Part shown: positions 50,486-62,845 of the stretch, piece by piece
How positions within the stretch are numbered: position 1 is the first letter of the stretch
How the letters are laid out: every line of letters starts with the position of its first letter
NCBI GenBank assembly: GCA_017562135.1
Contig: QEYB01000610.1
Span: forward strand, 1 to 64,000
Source: Dipylidium caninum
Lineage: Eukaryota > Platyhelminthes > Cestoda > Cyclophyllidea > Dipylidiidae
DNA: 64,000 nt
Direction: 5' to 3'
Program-made: the position numbers and the translations under genes
Notes under the pieces: generated by a model
What the model saw: only the letters and a program-made list of their open reading frames with translations
What the model was told of the DNA's origin: nothing
Database searches by the model: none

Positions 50486-52903
50486 TCTTGTCTCGGTTCC
50501 TATGTCCATCGGGTCGTAGTGAGAACTCGTCGTCTCCCAATTAACTATTCTTTTGGTTACAACGCGAGCCTCTGTTTATTTCAGCTGTCTTTTACATCTT
50601 TTTTTCTGGAGTAAGGATTATGTAGGCCTTTGTCGTCCAAATATAGCTTTGGTTCAGCAAGTCTGTCATAACGGAAGCCAAATGGGGTTTTAGGTGGGCT
50701 TCTATACATTTTTACTTACATTTGAAGCTTTTGCGTGCAAGATTTTTCGAGTAAAATTTAGGCATCACAATCTGCAAAGGTCTCCGGCGTACTAAGCTTC
50801 GACTGAGACGGACTCTTGAGATGCATCTCGTTCACCGGTCATCCCTGCTTCGTGGTTGTTTGGTCTAGCGATTTATTCTGATATTCAAACCAACGAAACA
50901 TGCAGGCTCTGGTACAAACGCTGTTACCCTTTGGACCTTGAGGCTACTCTGCGAAAATTTGATCACTGAATGTGGGAATGAGGGACTCGTTTCCCTGTTC
51001 ATTTAGCGCCTTTTTTGCCAACCTTTCTGGATTTCGACTGGCTACAAACCTGGCAGTTTCTTCCCCATTTTAGTGGGCAAAAATAACCACTAACAAGTGA
51101 GGCGGGAGGCACTCTCAATAATCGGCCTAGGCTTCGTTGTTAAACGCACCAGTTGATTAGGATGACCAGGGTTTTGGGACCTCGTCTTTCGTTAATCCCT
51201 AAAAGCTATCTGTAGTGGCGCTTTAGCAATAGCATAACATTGAGATGGGTGTTACGAGTGTAAATGGTACATTCGAGACCGGAAGTCATACATCTCCCTT
51301 TCTTGTTCCTCTTTCCTCTTCCATCAGTCGCCTTGTGTGTTCGGTAGAGATTGGGTGATGACGACCTCCCGAGCATTCCTGACCCACAACGGATCCGCTC
51401 TAAGTCTGTGACGCCTCGACACCCTCGCCTCCGGGTAAACGTCACTGACCGAGCTTGGCCTAACACATGATGCGGCGCCGGCACAATGTCCGCTTTGACG
51501 AGTGGACGAAGTCGCCCGACCCAAAGTGTGTCAAACTTGCGGATGATTCGTGCCAGCAGCAAAACGCACAAGTCACGAAAAAATCTCGAAGCGTTACATG
51601 ATTTATAAGTCTGCGAAGCGAGAAAAAAATTTACGAGATGTAAGCGGAATTACTGTCACGAAAGTACCGATTGGTGGGCTAGGAAACTACTCTGAATTGC
51701 AGCACTAAATGATGGGTCGAAGGGCTGCTAGCTTACTTCCAGACAATTTGCATTAGTTGCCCAAGGAAGGAAGAGGCGGAGTCGTTTTATAGATGCAAGC
51801 TGCAGCCACATTCGGAATGTGAAGTTGACTTTTATTGGTTTTTTTACTTCCTCGTGTTTTACATGGACTCCTCTTTAGTATGGTTCGAGCACTCGGCTCT
51901 TTTTTACATGATTTTACCATTTAGATGCCATGGCAGCCTTCATCGTTACTAATTCGGTAATTACACTCTCATTCCTCCACTTTGCTTAATAACATTGCTT
52001 TCACTCCTTAATATGACCACGGTCTCCCGCCATCTTAGTAGCGATGGATCTGTCTCAAGTTTCGGAATTAGTCTGTGAGTGGGCATCGTCACGAGTCCTG
52101 CCTGCGGACTATTCGAGTGTGTTGACATCCTTCTATGACAGCCAGAGCCAGATCAACATCGCAAGTATTGAGTATTGACTGTTCGATATCAGTGCGAGCT
52201 CCACTGCGTGGGTCTGAGTCCCTCAATATTCCCTTATCTTTACCTTTGAAGCAGTACTAAGGTTGATATACCTGGAGGAATTGGAGCCATGGGCTGGTGA
52301 AGTATCTGCGAAAGTTGGTGTTGATTCTCCATAAGCGGTTAACGTTCACAACCGTGTGGGGTGCATCTCCTTCTGCTTAGAAGGTACCACAAAGGCCTCA
52401 GACAGCGGAACTCAGTAAAAGCGTAGGTTTTTCTTCGTACGTACTGACCAGGGTCAGATTTCACGCTCGTCTTAATATAGGATGAATATTGGTGTCTTGA
52501 TATGCCTTCTTACATTCGTAATTGCTTGCGAAAATGGTGAGATGAATTGGTAGCATGGCTAATTGTTTCGAGATAAATGGCAAAACGGAAGAGGATTACT
52601 CAGGGGTTGTCTTTACTGAAACTTCAATCTCATTCATAATATTCCATAATTAATATGCGGTGAAAAATTTTCAAGTATTTGTGCAAGTGAGAATTCAAAC
52701 AATGCCACAAACGCGTTAACAATCAGTAAAGATATTTGTTTGTAAAACACTGTTGTTAAAATATGGATGTAGATATTCACATATAACATAAATATATCAA
52801 TAATATGCGAACATGGAAAATTATCCTAATGCACTGTGAAATAAAAAGGAGTTAACCTAACTCCTTTAACTATTGGTCTAGTTTGTGTGCGCTGTCTTCC
52901 GTC
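50486..52903. other. Intergenic, no gene recognised
   Basis: CLPTM1 3'UTR and intergenic sequence. Short frames near 51206-51571 show no recognisable domain or splice structure. Confidence 0.5.
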
Positions 52904-53206
52904 ATGTCCTTATGGAAGCTTTGCACTCGATTCGTGAATTTTGCAGGATACACTGTCTTTCCGACATTGACGTTATCACCAGGTTCTCACGGGAGGTGTT
53001 TTATTCCAACGGTGTTTAATCGGCAATATAAAACCGAGGAACGGCTTAGACGCAGGTGTCGCGATTGTTTTTTTGAAAGACGGGATAATAGGCTTTATAT
53101 TGAATGCAGAGTTCACCCTCGACATCGACAAGCACAAATTATGAGCGAGCCTCGTACTCCGTGGAGGTTTCGTCGTAAAATCTGGAAGCACGTTAAGTGG
53201 ACTTGA
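52904..53206 (+). CDS. MRPL36: Mitochondrial large-subunit ribosomal protein bL36m
   Basis: 100-residue single-exon frame from ATG 52904 to TGA 53204-53206. The C-terminal half carries the bL36 zinc-binding pattern: RRCRDCFFERRDNRLYIEC then RVHPRHRQ, with C-x2-C, twelve residues, a third Cys and a His in HPRH, as in mitochondrial L36 proteins. The first 45 or so residues are basic and hydrophobic without acidic residues, fitting a mitochondrial presequence. Role: structural protein near the peptidyl-transferase region of the mitoribosome. The extended tail after the domain (MSEPRTPWRFRRKIWKH) is longer than in bacteria. The start was chosen as the first ATG in frame; upstream there are only non-ATG codons. 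Confidence 0.9.
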   Translation: MSLWKLCTRFVNFAGYTVFPTLTLSPGSHGRCFIPTVFNRQYKTEERLRRRCRDCFFERRDNRLYIECRVHPRHRQAQIMSEPRTPWRFRRKIWKHVKWT

Positions 53207-56200
53207 GAATTTGACCACTGAGTGCGTACTATGCTTTATGTACAATAGTTTTTTAACTATACAACAGATGTGCCTCAAATTACACTTATAGGCTTTTGCT
53301 GGATTTCTCGTTTTGCTTTACTCAACGTGTATGGTATAGCTTGTTGAGGATAAGTGGAGGTGAAACTTTTAGGTGGTTTGGTAATGTTGCCAGTTCCCTG
53401 ACTTACTCGGATTCTGTTTGGTATATCAACAGACATTTACTGGTGTTTATTTTGTGTTCCTTCATTTCTAGCTCATGCGGGTTTGAGGTCCCGTTCTGCC
53501 CTTTACGATTATCTTTTTGGTGTTGAAGTAACTCTCATGCCCTTGGTGCACTACAGCAAACGTTAACTACTTTTAAGGGTAAGTAGCGCAGACGTGCAAT
53601 GTTCGGCCGATGTAGACGCATAGTCCATTTAGCATCATTTCGGTATTACGATACTCTTGCAAATGACGCTTTGCGAGTCATTTTGTGTTTTTGCACTTTC
53701 CCGGACACAGACAATGCTGTCAGACGACTGGATAGTTTTATGTTCTACCCATGGTCACCTGGTTACATTTCCAGCACAATTGCGCTTTTTGGTGGAGAAG
53801 TGTTATTTCGAATAACCTGCCTGTAATATTCTTAAACCTCTCACTATGACATTAAAGAGCATTAGATAATTGAACATCTTGTGTAAAGGTCATTTGACTA
53901 CTCGTGGCTCCGACCAGGCTATTTCAAGCAAAGCTTTCCAGAGTACGACGTGACTTGCCAGTTGCTCTCATTGCGTTGATCCTACCGCAATGAGTTAAAG
54001 CGGTGGGTCTTTAATACATTTTCTTCCGTTCGAGAACCCAAGTTTTGATTTATTCCTCTGATGCAGGCGGAGTCCCTTATTTACTGAAGGGTTTCATTCT
54101 CTATTTTCCGAATTAGCGCAGATCCGAACAATGCGTCCGTACCTAGAGGCAAAAGGATAATTGCAAGCGGCATTAATAAATAAGTCGTTACACTGTCTAT
54201 TTCTCTGCATGGTTCATGGATTGCTATCTTTGATCGTAGTGAGAGGGCATGTGTGCAGAAGATCGGTGTGCCGACTGAATTTCAGTTTCATAAACCCCGA
54301 CGTTAAATCCTTAATGATCCCTATCAAGTTGAGGTCTGGTAAAGCTTGGTTACCTTAACCCAGGTTCTTATGGAAGGTGGGATGGGGGGCGGCTATTGAG
54401 CAGCTGTTTACATACAACCGGCTTTTAACTTTGTCGTTGCGAGAATCGAGCGACAGTGTATCGAATGCAAAAAAATTTCCGTAACCTTAAAGTATTTTAC
54501 CCAATCTCGTTGTCTTGCTGAGATGTTAGCGCTTCTGAAAGATAAGAGAAGTTGGTGAATTTTTACGGAACTGATTACGGAGTGCTTAATTAAGTGAGTG
54601 CAAATGATCTGTAGCATAGGGAAGAAAGTGTTGTTTATCGTTCACCAAATCTAATCGACATCGAAAATGAGTCGCTCTCAAACACAACTATAATCTTATT
54701 CGCCAGTTGACGAAATGGAAGTACGGGGGAAACGTCTCACTGAGCTGAGAAAGCTAACGTCCTGTCCCCGACTCCCCGTGCTGCCTTGTAAAATGCCACT
54801 TCAGTGTGCGCACTGCGCAGTGGTTGGGCTAATAATGATTTCCGTTCTTTACTATTATTATAAGTCCAGACGGTGGTAAACAGGTCTGGCATCGCTTGGT
54901 GTGAAATCGACTGCAACACTCGTGACCGGTCCTGCTACGTCATGCGCCGTCGGGAGGGAATGGAATGCCAGTGAGTGAAGGCGAAACTCCGCCAATTACT
55001 TTCGCCACAACTGCCGAAAGTGACAGCGGAATTTTACGAAAATAATAAAAGCCCTTTTTCCTAAACTGTTTGCTGTCAACGGAAATCATGCACTACGGTT
55101 GTTACAAGTCGTTCGACCCAATTATCACTCCGTTGAACAAACTTCCAGTGAAAGTGTGCCCGTGAAAAGCAGTTTCACCCAAGCAGGCGTCAACGCCTTT
55201 CTTGCCTCAGAGTGGCGTGCTGACACCTCGTTGCTGTGGGGGGGCACGATTGACGCGGAGAATTGCAACGCGCCGTCAACCGGCCAGAAAAGCGCTGGCT
55301 CCGGACCCTCTGCTCCCTTCGGCCTCGGCCGGTCGGCCCAGTTGCCAATTTGTCCCGCACGCCTGCACCTCTTGCCACTACTCGGGGCACAAATGCATCA
55401 GAAAACAGCGAAGTGCTGGAAAGGTGTGTGGTTTGTCGTCACAGCATGTGGGAGAGTTTTGGGGCCAAGTTATTCTAACGAAGACGGTCACATTTGGCCG
55501 AAAACGATGAAGTACACGGAGATCAAGCTTTTAAGCAAACCCCTTATTTTCAATGCCAAGTTTCGACCGAAGTTGGTTTGCTTATGTAGCTTCATTTGGT
55601 TGGTTATTAAATTTCCCAATCAGGCGATCAGTCGCGTCCTCGCCGACTGAGACGTATTCCTAGTACTTGGGCGTGAGGGGACGTTGCACGTTTTTTTCCC
55701 TCTGACATTTGTGTTTAAAGCAAGGAGTACTGCCACGTGAATCAGATAAGGTGGCAAAACCTGGTGTATCAAAATGGATTTGAAGTAGGGATTTTGGCGG
55801 GCTGACAGCCGGGCAGATTCGTTGAAAGCACAGATATCTCATCGGATTGCAGTTTCTGCATTCCACTCTTTTCTAACGCAGGTGCGGAAACAACGTTTCA
55901 TCACTGAAGCTTCCCGTGCGGCTGGTGATGGCCCAGTCCAAAGCCGACTGCCTTTCGAGGGTGTCAGAAGACGGGCATGTAGGTAGTGGGGCACTTAGGA
56001 GCTAAAAAACTGTTTGGCACTGAATTTGGCTCTGCTGTGATGGTGCACAGTGTCGGCGAATTTCACTTTTTGAAGTGGACAATACCTTAAGAGGGCAGTT
56101 AATTGCCCACGCCAAAGATTAGGTAGCATTTCTTTGCTTTCAATGCCTGCATTTTTGACCGGGGAAGCATTCACTCTGCGGTAAAAAAACTACCTCGTCG

Positions 56201-59200
56201 GCACAACGCTCAGCCCAGAGGAAGGAGGCTGATGGAGCCCTGTTGGGCTGTTGAAATTGGCTCCAAATGATAATAAGGCTATGCTCTACCGCACAGTTTT
56301 GAATCTCACTTCCTTCGACAACTGATCCTGCAGTCTGACAGAGAACGCACTGGGAGCAACGCCGAGACTGCGCGAGGTGCCTCTTTTGTCTGTGCAGAAG
56401 GAGATGGCGGCCCCGAAGATTCTTTTCATGAGCTACCACTTGCACGACGACGGCTTTCGAATTTTTGCCCGTTGGGTTTCTGAACGTCTCGATTTTGACC
56501 TGCACATGAACCTTTTCGGACGTCATCCTCGATTCTTCCCGAGGATGCACAATTTCGTGTAGTGGCGGAAGTGCGAGGCGTCCAAAACCAGTGTCGGCTT
56601 CTAGGAGAGATGGAAAACGATGTTGAAGGGTCACGATGAAATTGACAAAACCAGGTGAGGAATTACCGCCCAGCGACTCTATCTGTAAAGTAGCTGAGGC
56701 CGTCAAAGGCTCTACCACGTGGCTTCATCTTCTCGACTATTCCATTGAGATGTTCCGGCACCCGTTGCTGCTGCAGCAGACCAGTCGTTAGGTCTACGAG
56801 GATGGCCATTAGTGCTCAGCCAGTTATTATAATTTAATGTCAGCGAGAAGGCAGTGTGCTCAGCGGCCTGCAACGCGATGAGTACCTTCAGGCAGCATTT
56901 GAACCGTCTCGCCACTTTGAGGCCTGAGTCGGAGCTGGTAACGGACCGGTTGGGGAGCCCGACTACCGCCAAAGCCGGAGGAGGGGACGGGCCGGACAGC
57001 ATGCTCCTCCCACCACACCTACCCCACGGTACCGTCTCGCGCACGACCGACTCAAGAGAACATGGAGTGAGGCCTGTTGATGCTCCCAACGTGTACTTTC
57101 GCAAGTGTCGCTGATGAACGAAAAGCCTCGTGTGCAAATGCCTTTAAAGCCTGATAGAAATTTCCGAATCAGAACGCTGCCCATGACAAGACATGTGCAT
57201 TACCGAAGTTCGTTTTTTTCTCATTGCAGAAGGGAACGGAGCCCAAACTTATTCAAGTGCGGCAGGCTACTTGGGCACTCATCGCGAAAGTAAAAAAAAG
57301 TCGCCACAATTCCTAGTTTAAGCAGCCTAAACTATAGTGGAAAAGGTTAGGAAAGGGAACTTTTGATAGCAAAGCACCACCATAGAAGTAGTGGGGGAGA
57401 GGAAGTTCCGGGCTGTTCGCGCTTCAATGACGGAGGATTCGGTGCGCAGCCACGGTATCACTTGCTTCGAGGGAGTCCCACCAACTGCCCTTGCACTCTG
57501 CGCTCGGACCCTTTCGCCGAGTGCCCAAACGCTTTCACCACTTCGGGTGCCCACGCCTAGGCAGCTTACGGGCCAGCAAAGTGGGGCCATCGACGGTAAA
57601 CAAGGCAGGAAAAATATAGCCACAAAAAGGAGGGAATTGGGTTCTTGCCACGCAACCACGGCAGCTCTTCATTCGTGCAATCCTGGGCCACTCACATTGG
57701 TGCAGTGCCTCGTCCAACAAACAAGGTTGTCTGTTATTTAAGTAAGCAATTAGGTGAATGAGCGATCGACTGCAAGGGAGGCAAGCGATGTTAGAGCTGA
57801 AAACGTCGTTCAGAGCCGTTTGCAAAAGTCTTGCTGGGCAGAGTGTGATACTCGCCAGCCTCACCTCGTCCATTGCTTGCACTCGAAGAATGTCTCAACA
57901 GCCAGTTGAAAGACACGCACAGAAGGCGGCAGTAGCGACTTCGTGGCTTGCGCCAAAGCTTTCATCCGTAGTCAACTCTGCGCCCCAACAAGAGTGGGCG
58001 AGAAACACCTCAAGCTCCGCCGCCTAAAACACGAGGCACCTCGTGTCTGCTTGTCCTCAGCTCCCACCTTCTCGAGTGTCCCCTTCGTCCATTAGAGAAG
58101 TTGTGCCAGCTCCACATCATCCTATTGCTTTGTTTCACACAGCAGGATCCATTTCCGCGGTTGAACGGCAGAACACTTATGGTGGCGATATATTTTTTGG
58201 AGCACTTCACCAACAAAGAACAAGAGCAGGAAATGGGCTTCAATTCCAATATAGGGACGACGAGATGTCCTGGGCAGGGCAAAATTCGGGCCAGCACCGG
58301 CCAAAATATCTCACGCAACTCCACCGCTCGCAGTTTTCAACCGAAGGGCATCACTCCGACGAATGTGTCCTTTACGACCGCCCCGGAATTTGAGCATTCC
58401 ATGTTAGAAGTTTCGAAGCGTATGGAAATTGACTAACGACAAGTGCCTTGCTCCGTCCGATCGAAGGCGGTGTCGTCCAGGCCATTCGAGCGCCAAGCGC
58501 GAGTCCAACCGCCGCGCAGTCGGCGGACCGCAGGAGGCCGCCAGCGCAGTAAGGCACCAAGGGCTGCGCCGGGGGCCTTGGACATCTCGGCCGCCTCTAC
58601 ACGGAGCAGCAGTGAGGGCCACCGAGTGCTGACATCTCATGGGAATCCACGCCCCAATTTGAGCATGTGGAGGCTGTGCCACCACCCCGTATGAAATATA
58701 GCCAGTCTCCACACCGGCGCTGTTTCCACTCTCCTCCACCCAGTCCCGTATTCACCTGCCCAATGTGTGCAGTTAAAAACCCATTTTGGCAATGATCTTT
58801 TGGGATGAAAACCGACTTAACGCGCAAAATAACACAGTATGAGGTGCGATCCGATGATTACAACGCTGTATACACACTATTTAACGTGTGGACTGTTCGC
58901 AGACGCGATGCGATTTAGTGCCGCCTTGTCCCTCGGTACACCAATTGACAATTTTCATGCGGCTCTTGAAGGGCAGCAAGAAGAAGCGGCGGAGCGCACG
59001 CGACGTGTCCGCGAGGGGCGAGTTAGGGCTTCTCCACGGCCCTCGTGGCGAGCTCACGCGCCCTTGGTAGCCCGCCAGCGCCCGCGCTGAACGTCTCCTG
59101 GTCTTGTGAATGAAGCCCGCGACTTATGCCTCCACACCATTTCTTTTGCTGATTCATGACACTGCCAGTGCTCTGGGCGGGTGGCGTTGCCGTCCGCTAG

Positions 59201-62200
59201 TAAGGGTGATTTTAATGCTTGAGGGCTCACCTGCATTTGAGTTTGGCATCCGCACCGCGGTTTTGAACAGCAGCGTAGGGCTCTCGAAGCACACATCAAG
59301 TAGAGTCGCAGCCGAAGGGATGCCTACCCTTCAAATGAAATTATTTGGACAGCTGAGAAGACGAGAAAGAGCCTGTCACTACACTACGGAGAAGCTGGCG
59401 GACCCCAGTTTAGTCAGTATGACGCAGTCATCGTGCCGCAAAGATGGGTCAATTCGGATCAACCTCTTTTGCGCCGTCGTCGCGATCTCTTAGCGACGTC
59501 ACCCCTGGTCTTTGCATAAACTAAAGTCACCGCTGCCTTAATCACTCTACAAACCAGAATATGCGCCGGTTAAAGACGAGGGTCTTCAGACAAAGCCATC
59601 AATTTTGAGGCAAAAAGTGGCGCAGCACATTTTGGGTCGCACTGCTACCGGCAGAGTCGGAAAGAATGCGCGGTGCGGGGTGGGTCGCCTGGGCGGATGC
59701 AGAGTCGCCTACCGCTCACGGTAAGGGAGTGTCTGCACAGGCCTGACATTTGCCTGCTTGAACAAACACAGCAAACCTGCCGCCTAGTCGTTGGGCCCCC
59801 TATCTGACCGCCAGTAGTTCCAATTAGTCAGCATGTTTACAAGGCCGAACTAATCTATGCACCGCCTTTATAGGAAGAAGGGCGAAGAGTGGTGAGGAAT
59901 ATTGTGCAGGCTCACTCCGCCAACGAACGGTGCATCAGGCAGTCGTTGCCACATTAGCGGAGGGAGGCGGGGGCCGAGCCGGCGGTGGAGTCCTCCTCCT
60001 CACTGCGCGGTCGGCGGAGGCGCGGAGGCATTGTAGAGGATGGGATAAGGTGAAGGATTCCTCATGTTAAAGTGCAAGATTGAAGTGGGTGGCACCAAAG
60101 GGTGTATAGTAGTGCAAGTGGTGCGGCGATGTGTCGTCAGCAAGGCTACAGAGCGGCAAGCGAGGGAAACCTGATGGACGTGGTGTAACTGAGATGACAG
60201 AGTGAACAAATTCCAACTGCAAATGACATTTTGATTTCATAACCAAACTCTTCAGGGCGCTAGAGAGGCCTCTGGGGCAGCGGTCAGAGACCCCCTTCTA
60301 TCGTGAGAGGCGTTTGCATGACCATGCAGCTGGTGGGATAATCTCGAATGCTCTAACGTCACAACAATTGGAGCAGTTCCTGTCAATTTTTCCCTAGGAA
60401 ATAAAATGCAACATCTACTTTGATAAGAGGGCGCTAAGACTAATAGACACTCTAGCCTTTAGTTCAAATTTTCCCTTCCTCCCATCTTAGTGGCTTTGCG
60501 CCCTAATAAATTCGGCTTTCGCGGTTGTCAACTACGGCGCAATCTGGACCCTTTCACTACTCCTTCTGCCTCTGTAACCATCACGAGTGGGAAAGCAGCA
60601 GAGGCGAGACTGTTAAATAAATCAGCATTGAGAGCGGCTGGATGAGGGGACCACGGCATAGGGCGCGTCGGGACCGCGGCGTGTTCACTACCCTCTCCGC
60701 CGAGAAGCCAACTTACATACACCTGTTTCGAAAGGAGACTAAAAACGGGGCAACCGAAGGGGTACGTCAGTCAGGCTACAGCCTCGATGGGCTTTCGTGG
60801 GCATTCAAAAACCTGCCCGGCACCTACTATTAGTCCCTTGCGGCCGGGCTGGCGGATGCCGGCTTTGGCATTGCCGAGGAAGGTGAGATGTGGCTGGTGC
60901 TGCCTGCCCGCCGAGTGCCGGCAACCCACTCTTAGTTAGCAGTACAAAATTAGTATTTTGCGTCTGACTCGCTGCGACTGCAGTGTGCAAACAGCCTTGG
61001 CGGCGCTCTGAGAGAAGAGGTAACTAATGTGGGAGGTGACAAGATGTGTGCGCACATTGGGGGTTGGGTTCGGCGGTCGGCCAGCGTCGCCTACGTGCAG
61101 GGACCGCGCACCTGTCACGTTTTTTGGAATTTGTGAGTGAGGAGGTCAGTCGACGCGAGCTCTCACCCCTCCACCTCCCGTTGGCGGCATCCAGTGCGAC
61201 CGACACCTCGTGGCCTCCCACCATGAGTAGATGGATCCAAATGGGGAATTCTAATAGATCGTGGAGCAGTCCATCGTGCCCCAGAGGCTTCTCTAGTCGT
61301 CCTATAAGAGGCGAAGGTGGGGGTGCGAAACTCCATCCTGCGGGACTCCGAGATAGGGTTGTGGACGCGCTGCCTGTGGCAGTGCAGAAAAGACTCGTGA
61401 TATTTTTGACAGATTTGTTTTGAAGGTGATTACAGATGCGGATACACCCTGTCCGGATGTTATACTACCCCAGTTCGACGTGCTGTAGTGCTCAGTTTGA
61501 TTTTTTCGAGGAGCAGTCATTAAGGCACCTCATTGCCCCAGTCAAATCAAGTTATTGGCAGTAAAAGTCGCTTGGTTTTAAGTAAATCGGCAAAATTGAC
61601 GAAAGTTTGTCGCGCGGAAGGGGAAGCTCCGCCTCCCTTGTCGAGGTGGTCTCATGAGTCCCGCGTCCTACCCGACGACCCGGACTGATGATGAAATTGG
61701 CGTTTTTCGCCCCATCTGCACCAGTGGATGCCAGACATGATGCGGAAATGTAAATTTTCCCCTAAGGTGGGATTTAATGCTAAAGCCAACCCAAGAAAAC
61801 AGGGTGACGCTCGCGGTTCCTGTCGAGTGTCTCGCAACCTCCCCCTACAGACCCGCGTGTTCAGGCATGCGGGCATCGTCGGCCCGCAAGTGTTCGCATT
61901 GTTAATGTTCAAGGCAGCGATGACGAGGCATTTCGCAAGCCTACTTGTCCATCGTAATAGCTCAAGTGGAAATGTACACATGCGTTAAGACTCATGGAGC
62001 TGACAATATTTTGACCTTAGCGCATCGCCTAAATTATGCATACGGATTGAATGTGAAAGGGGGAGTAAACGGGGAGGGGAAGCCGACTGACTGACTGACG
62101 TTGGTGGGTCGCGCAGTCAGCGGTGTCAATTTCAAACTCCTGAGGCATCGATCCGCCCAGTCGATTTCCCTAAGCTGACGGCCCACTCTGTCGGACGAGC

Positions 62201-62263
62201 GCACTTTTAGCCTGACAGCGTCCACGCCGGTGTTCTCCCTTTCGGCCGCGTTTGACGGGGGCA
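53207..62263. other. Long stretch without a recognisable gene
   Basis: AT-rich to about 54.7 kb, then GC-rich with many overlapping short frames on both strands. None has a domain, conserved motif or supported splice structure that I recognise. The style resembles the GC-rich arm blocks, but I could not find a clear alignment with them by eye. Probably degenerate repeats and intergenic DNA. Divergent or lineage-specific exons could be hidden here. Confidence 0.5.
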
Positions 62264-62845
62264 ATGGCACCGAAGAAGAAGCGGGAGGGGCCGCATGAGG
62301 ATCCTGTTCGCACACTCTCGAATGAACTGGGCTCCCTCACCACCAAGTTGAGCGCCCTGAAGCTCCAGGCTGCCGTGGACACGACAATGAAGGCCAAATT
62401 GAGGGCGGAGAAGCGCGAGGCAAAAAGGCTCATAGGACAATTGAGGGAGAGCATCGCGGTCAATAAGAACGAGGCAAAACTCGCCACGGCCTGCGTCAAC
62501 ACGCAGTACAAAATGCTGCAGCGTCTCTTCATGCTTCGAGTACACGAATCGAAGGAGACGATAGCCCGACTGAGGAAGGAAAACGGCGACCTGAAAGTGG
62601 AATACGATAAAGTAGTTTCGTCGAAAAACGACATAATAAACGAAAAGGATGAGCAGATCGCCAAATTGGAGTCGCATTTGCAGTCACTTTACTTCCAACT
62701 CGAGAGGGTGGTGCTAGAAATGGTAGAAAAACTCGAAAGTAGGCTGGAGGCGGATCGACAAGCGTGGGAGAAAGAGGCGCATGACTTTCATCAGTCATCA
62801 GTGAAAATTTTGCATAAACTGGGCTATGGAACTAACTTCATGTGA
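62264..62845 (+). CDS. Coiled-coil protein resembling dynein regulatory complex subunit 12 (CCDC153)
   Basis: Single-exon frame of 193 residues beginning MAPKKKREG at ATG 62264. Almost the whole length from about residue 20 to 175 is charged heptad-type helix (for example KLRAEKREAKRLIGQL and ESKETIARLRKENGDL), with no membrane segment. The ending EKLESRLEADRQAWEKEA, then a short HQSSVKILHKLGYG tail, resembles the C-terminus of DRC12/CCDC153, whose members are about 200 residues and start with a lysine-rich MPPK-type segment. DRC12 sits in the nexin-dynein regulatory complex of motile cilia, so a role in ciliated cells or sperm flagella would follow. Coiled coils can mislead, so other short axonemal coiled-coil families are possible. 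Confidence 0.6.
   Translation: MAPKKKREGPHEDPVRTLSNELGSLTTKLSALKLQAAVDTTMKAKLRAEKREAKRLIGQLRESIAVNKNEAKLATACVNTQYKMLQRLFMLRVHESKETIARLRKENGDLKVEYDKVVSSKNDIINEKDEQIAKLESHLQSLYFQLERVVLEMVEKLESRLEADRQAWEKEAHDFHQSSVKILHKLGYGTNFM

Noticed and set aside
55099..55650. 183-codon frame with Cys/His-rich stretch in an overlapping frame
   Set aside because: No complete zinc-finger pattern, no supported start or splice structure, and competing frames of similar length on both strands.
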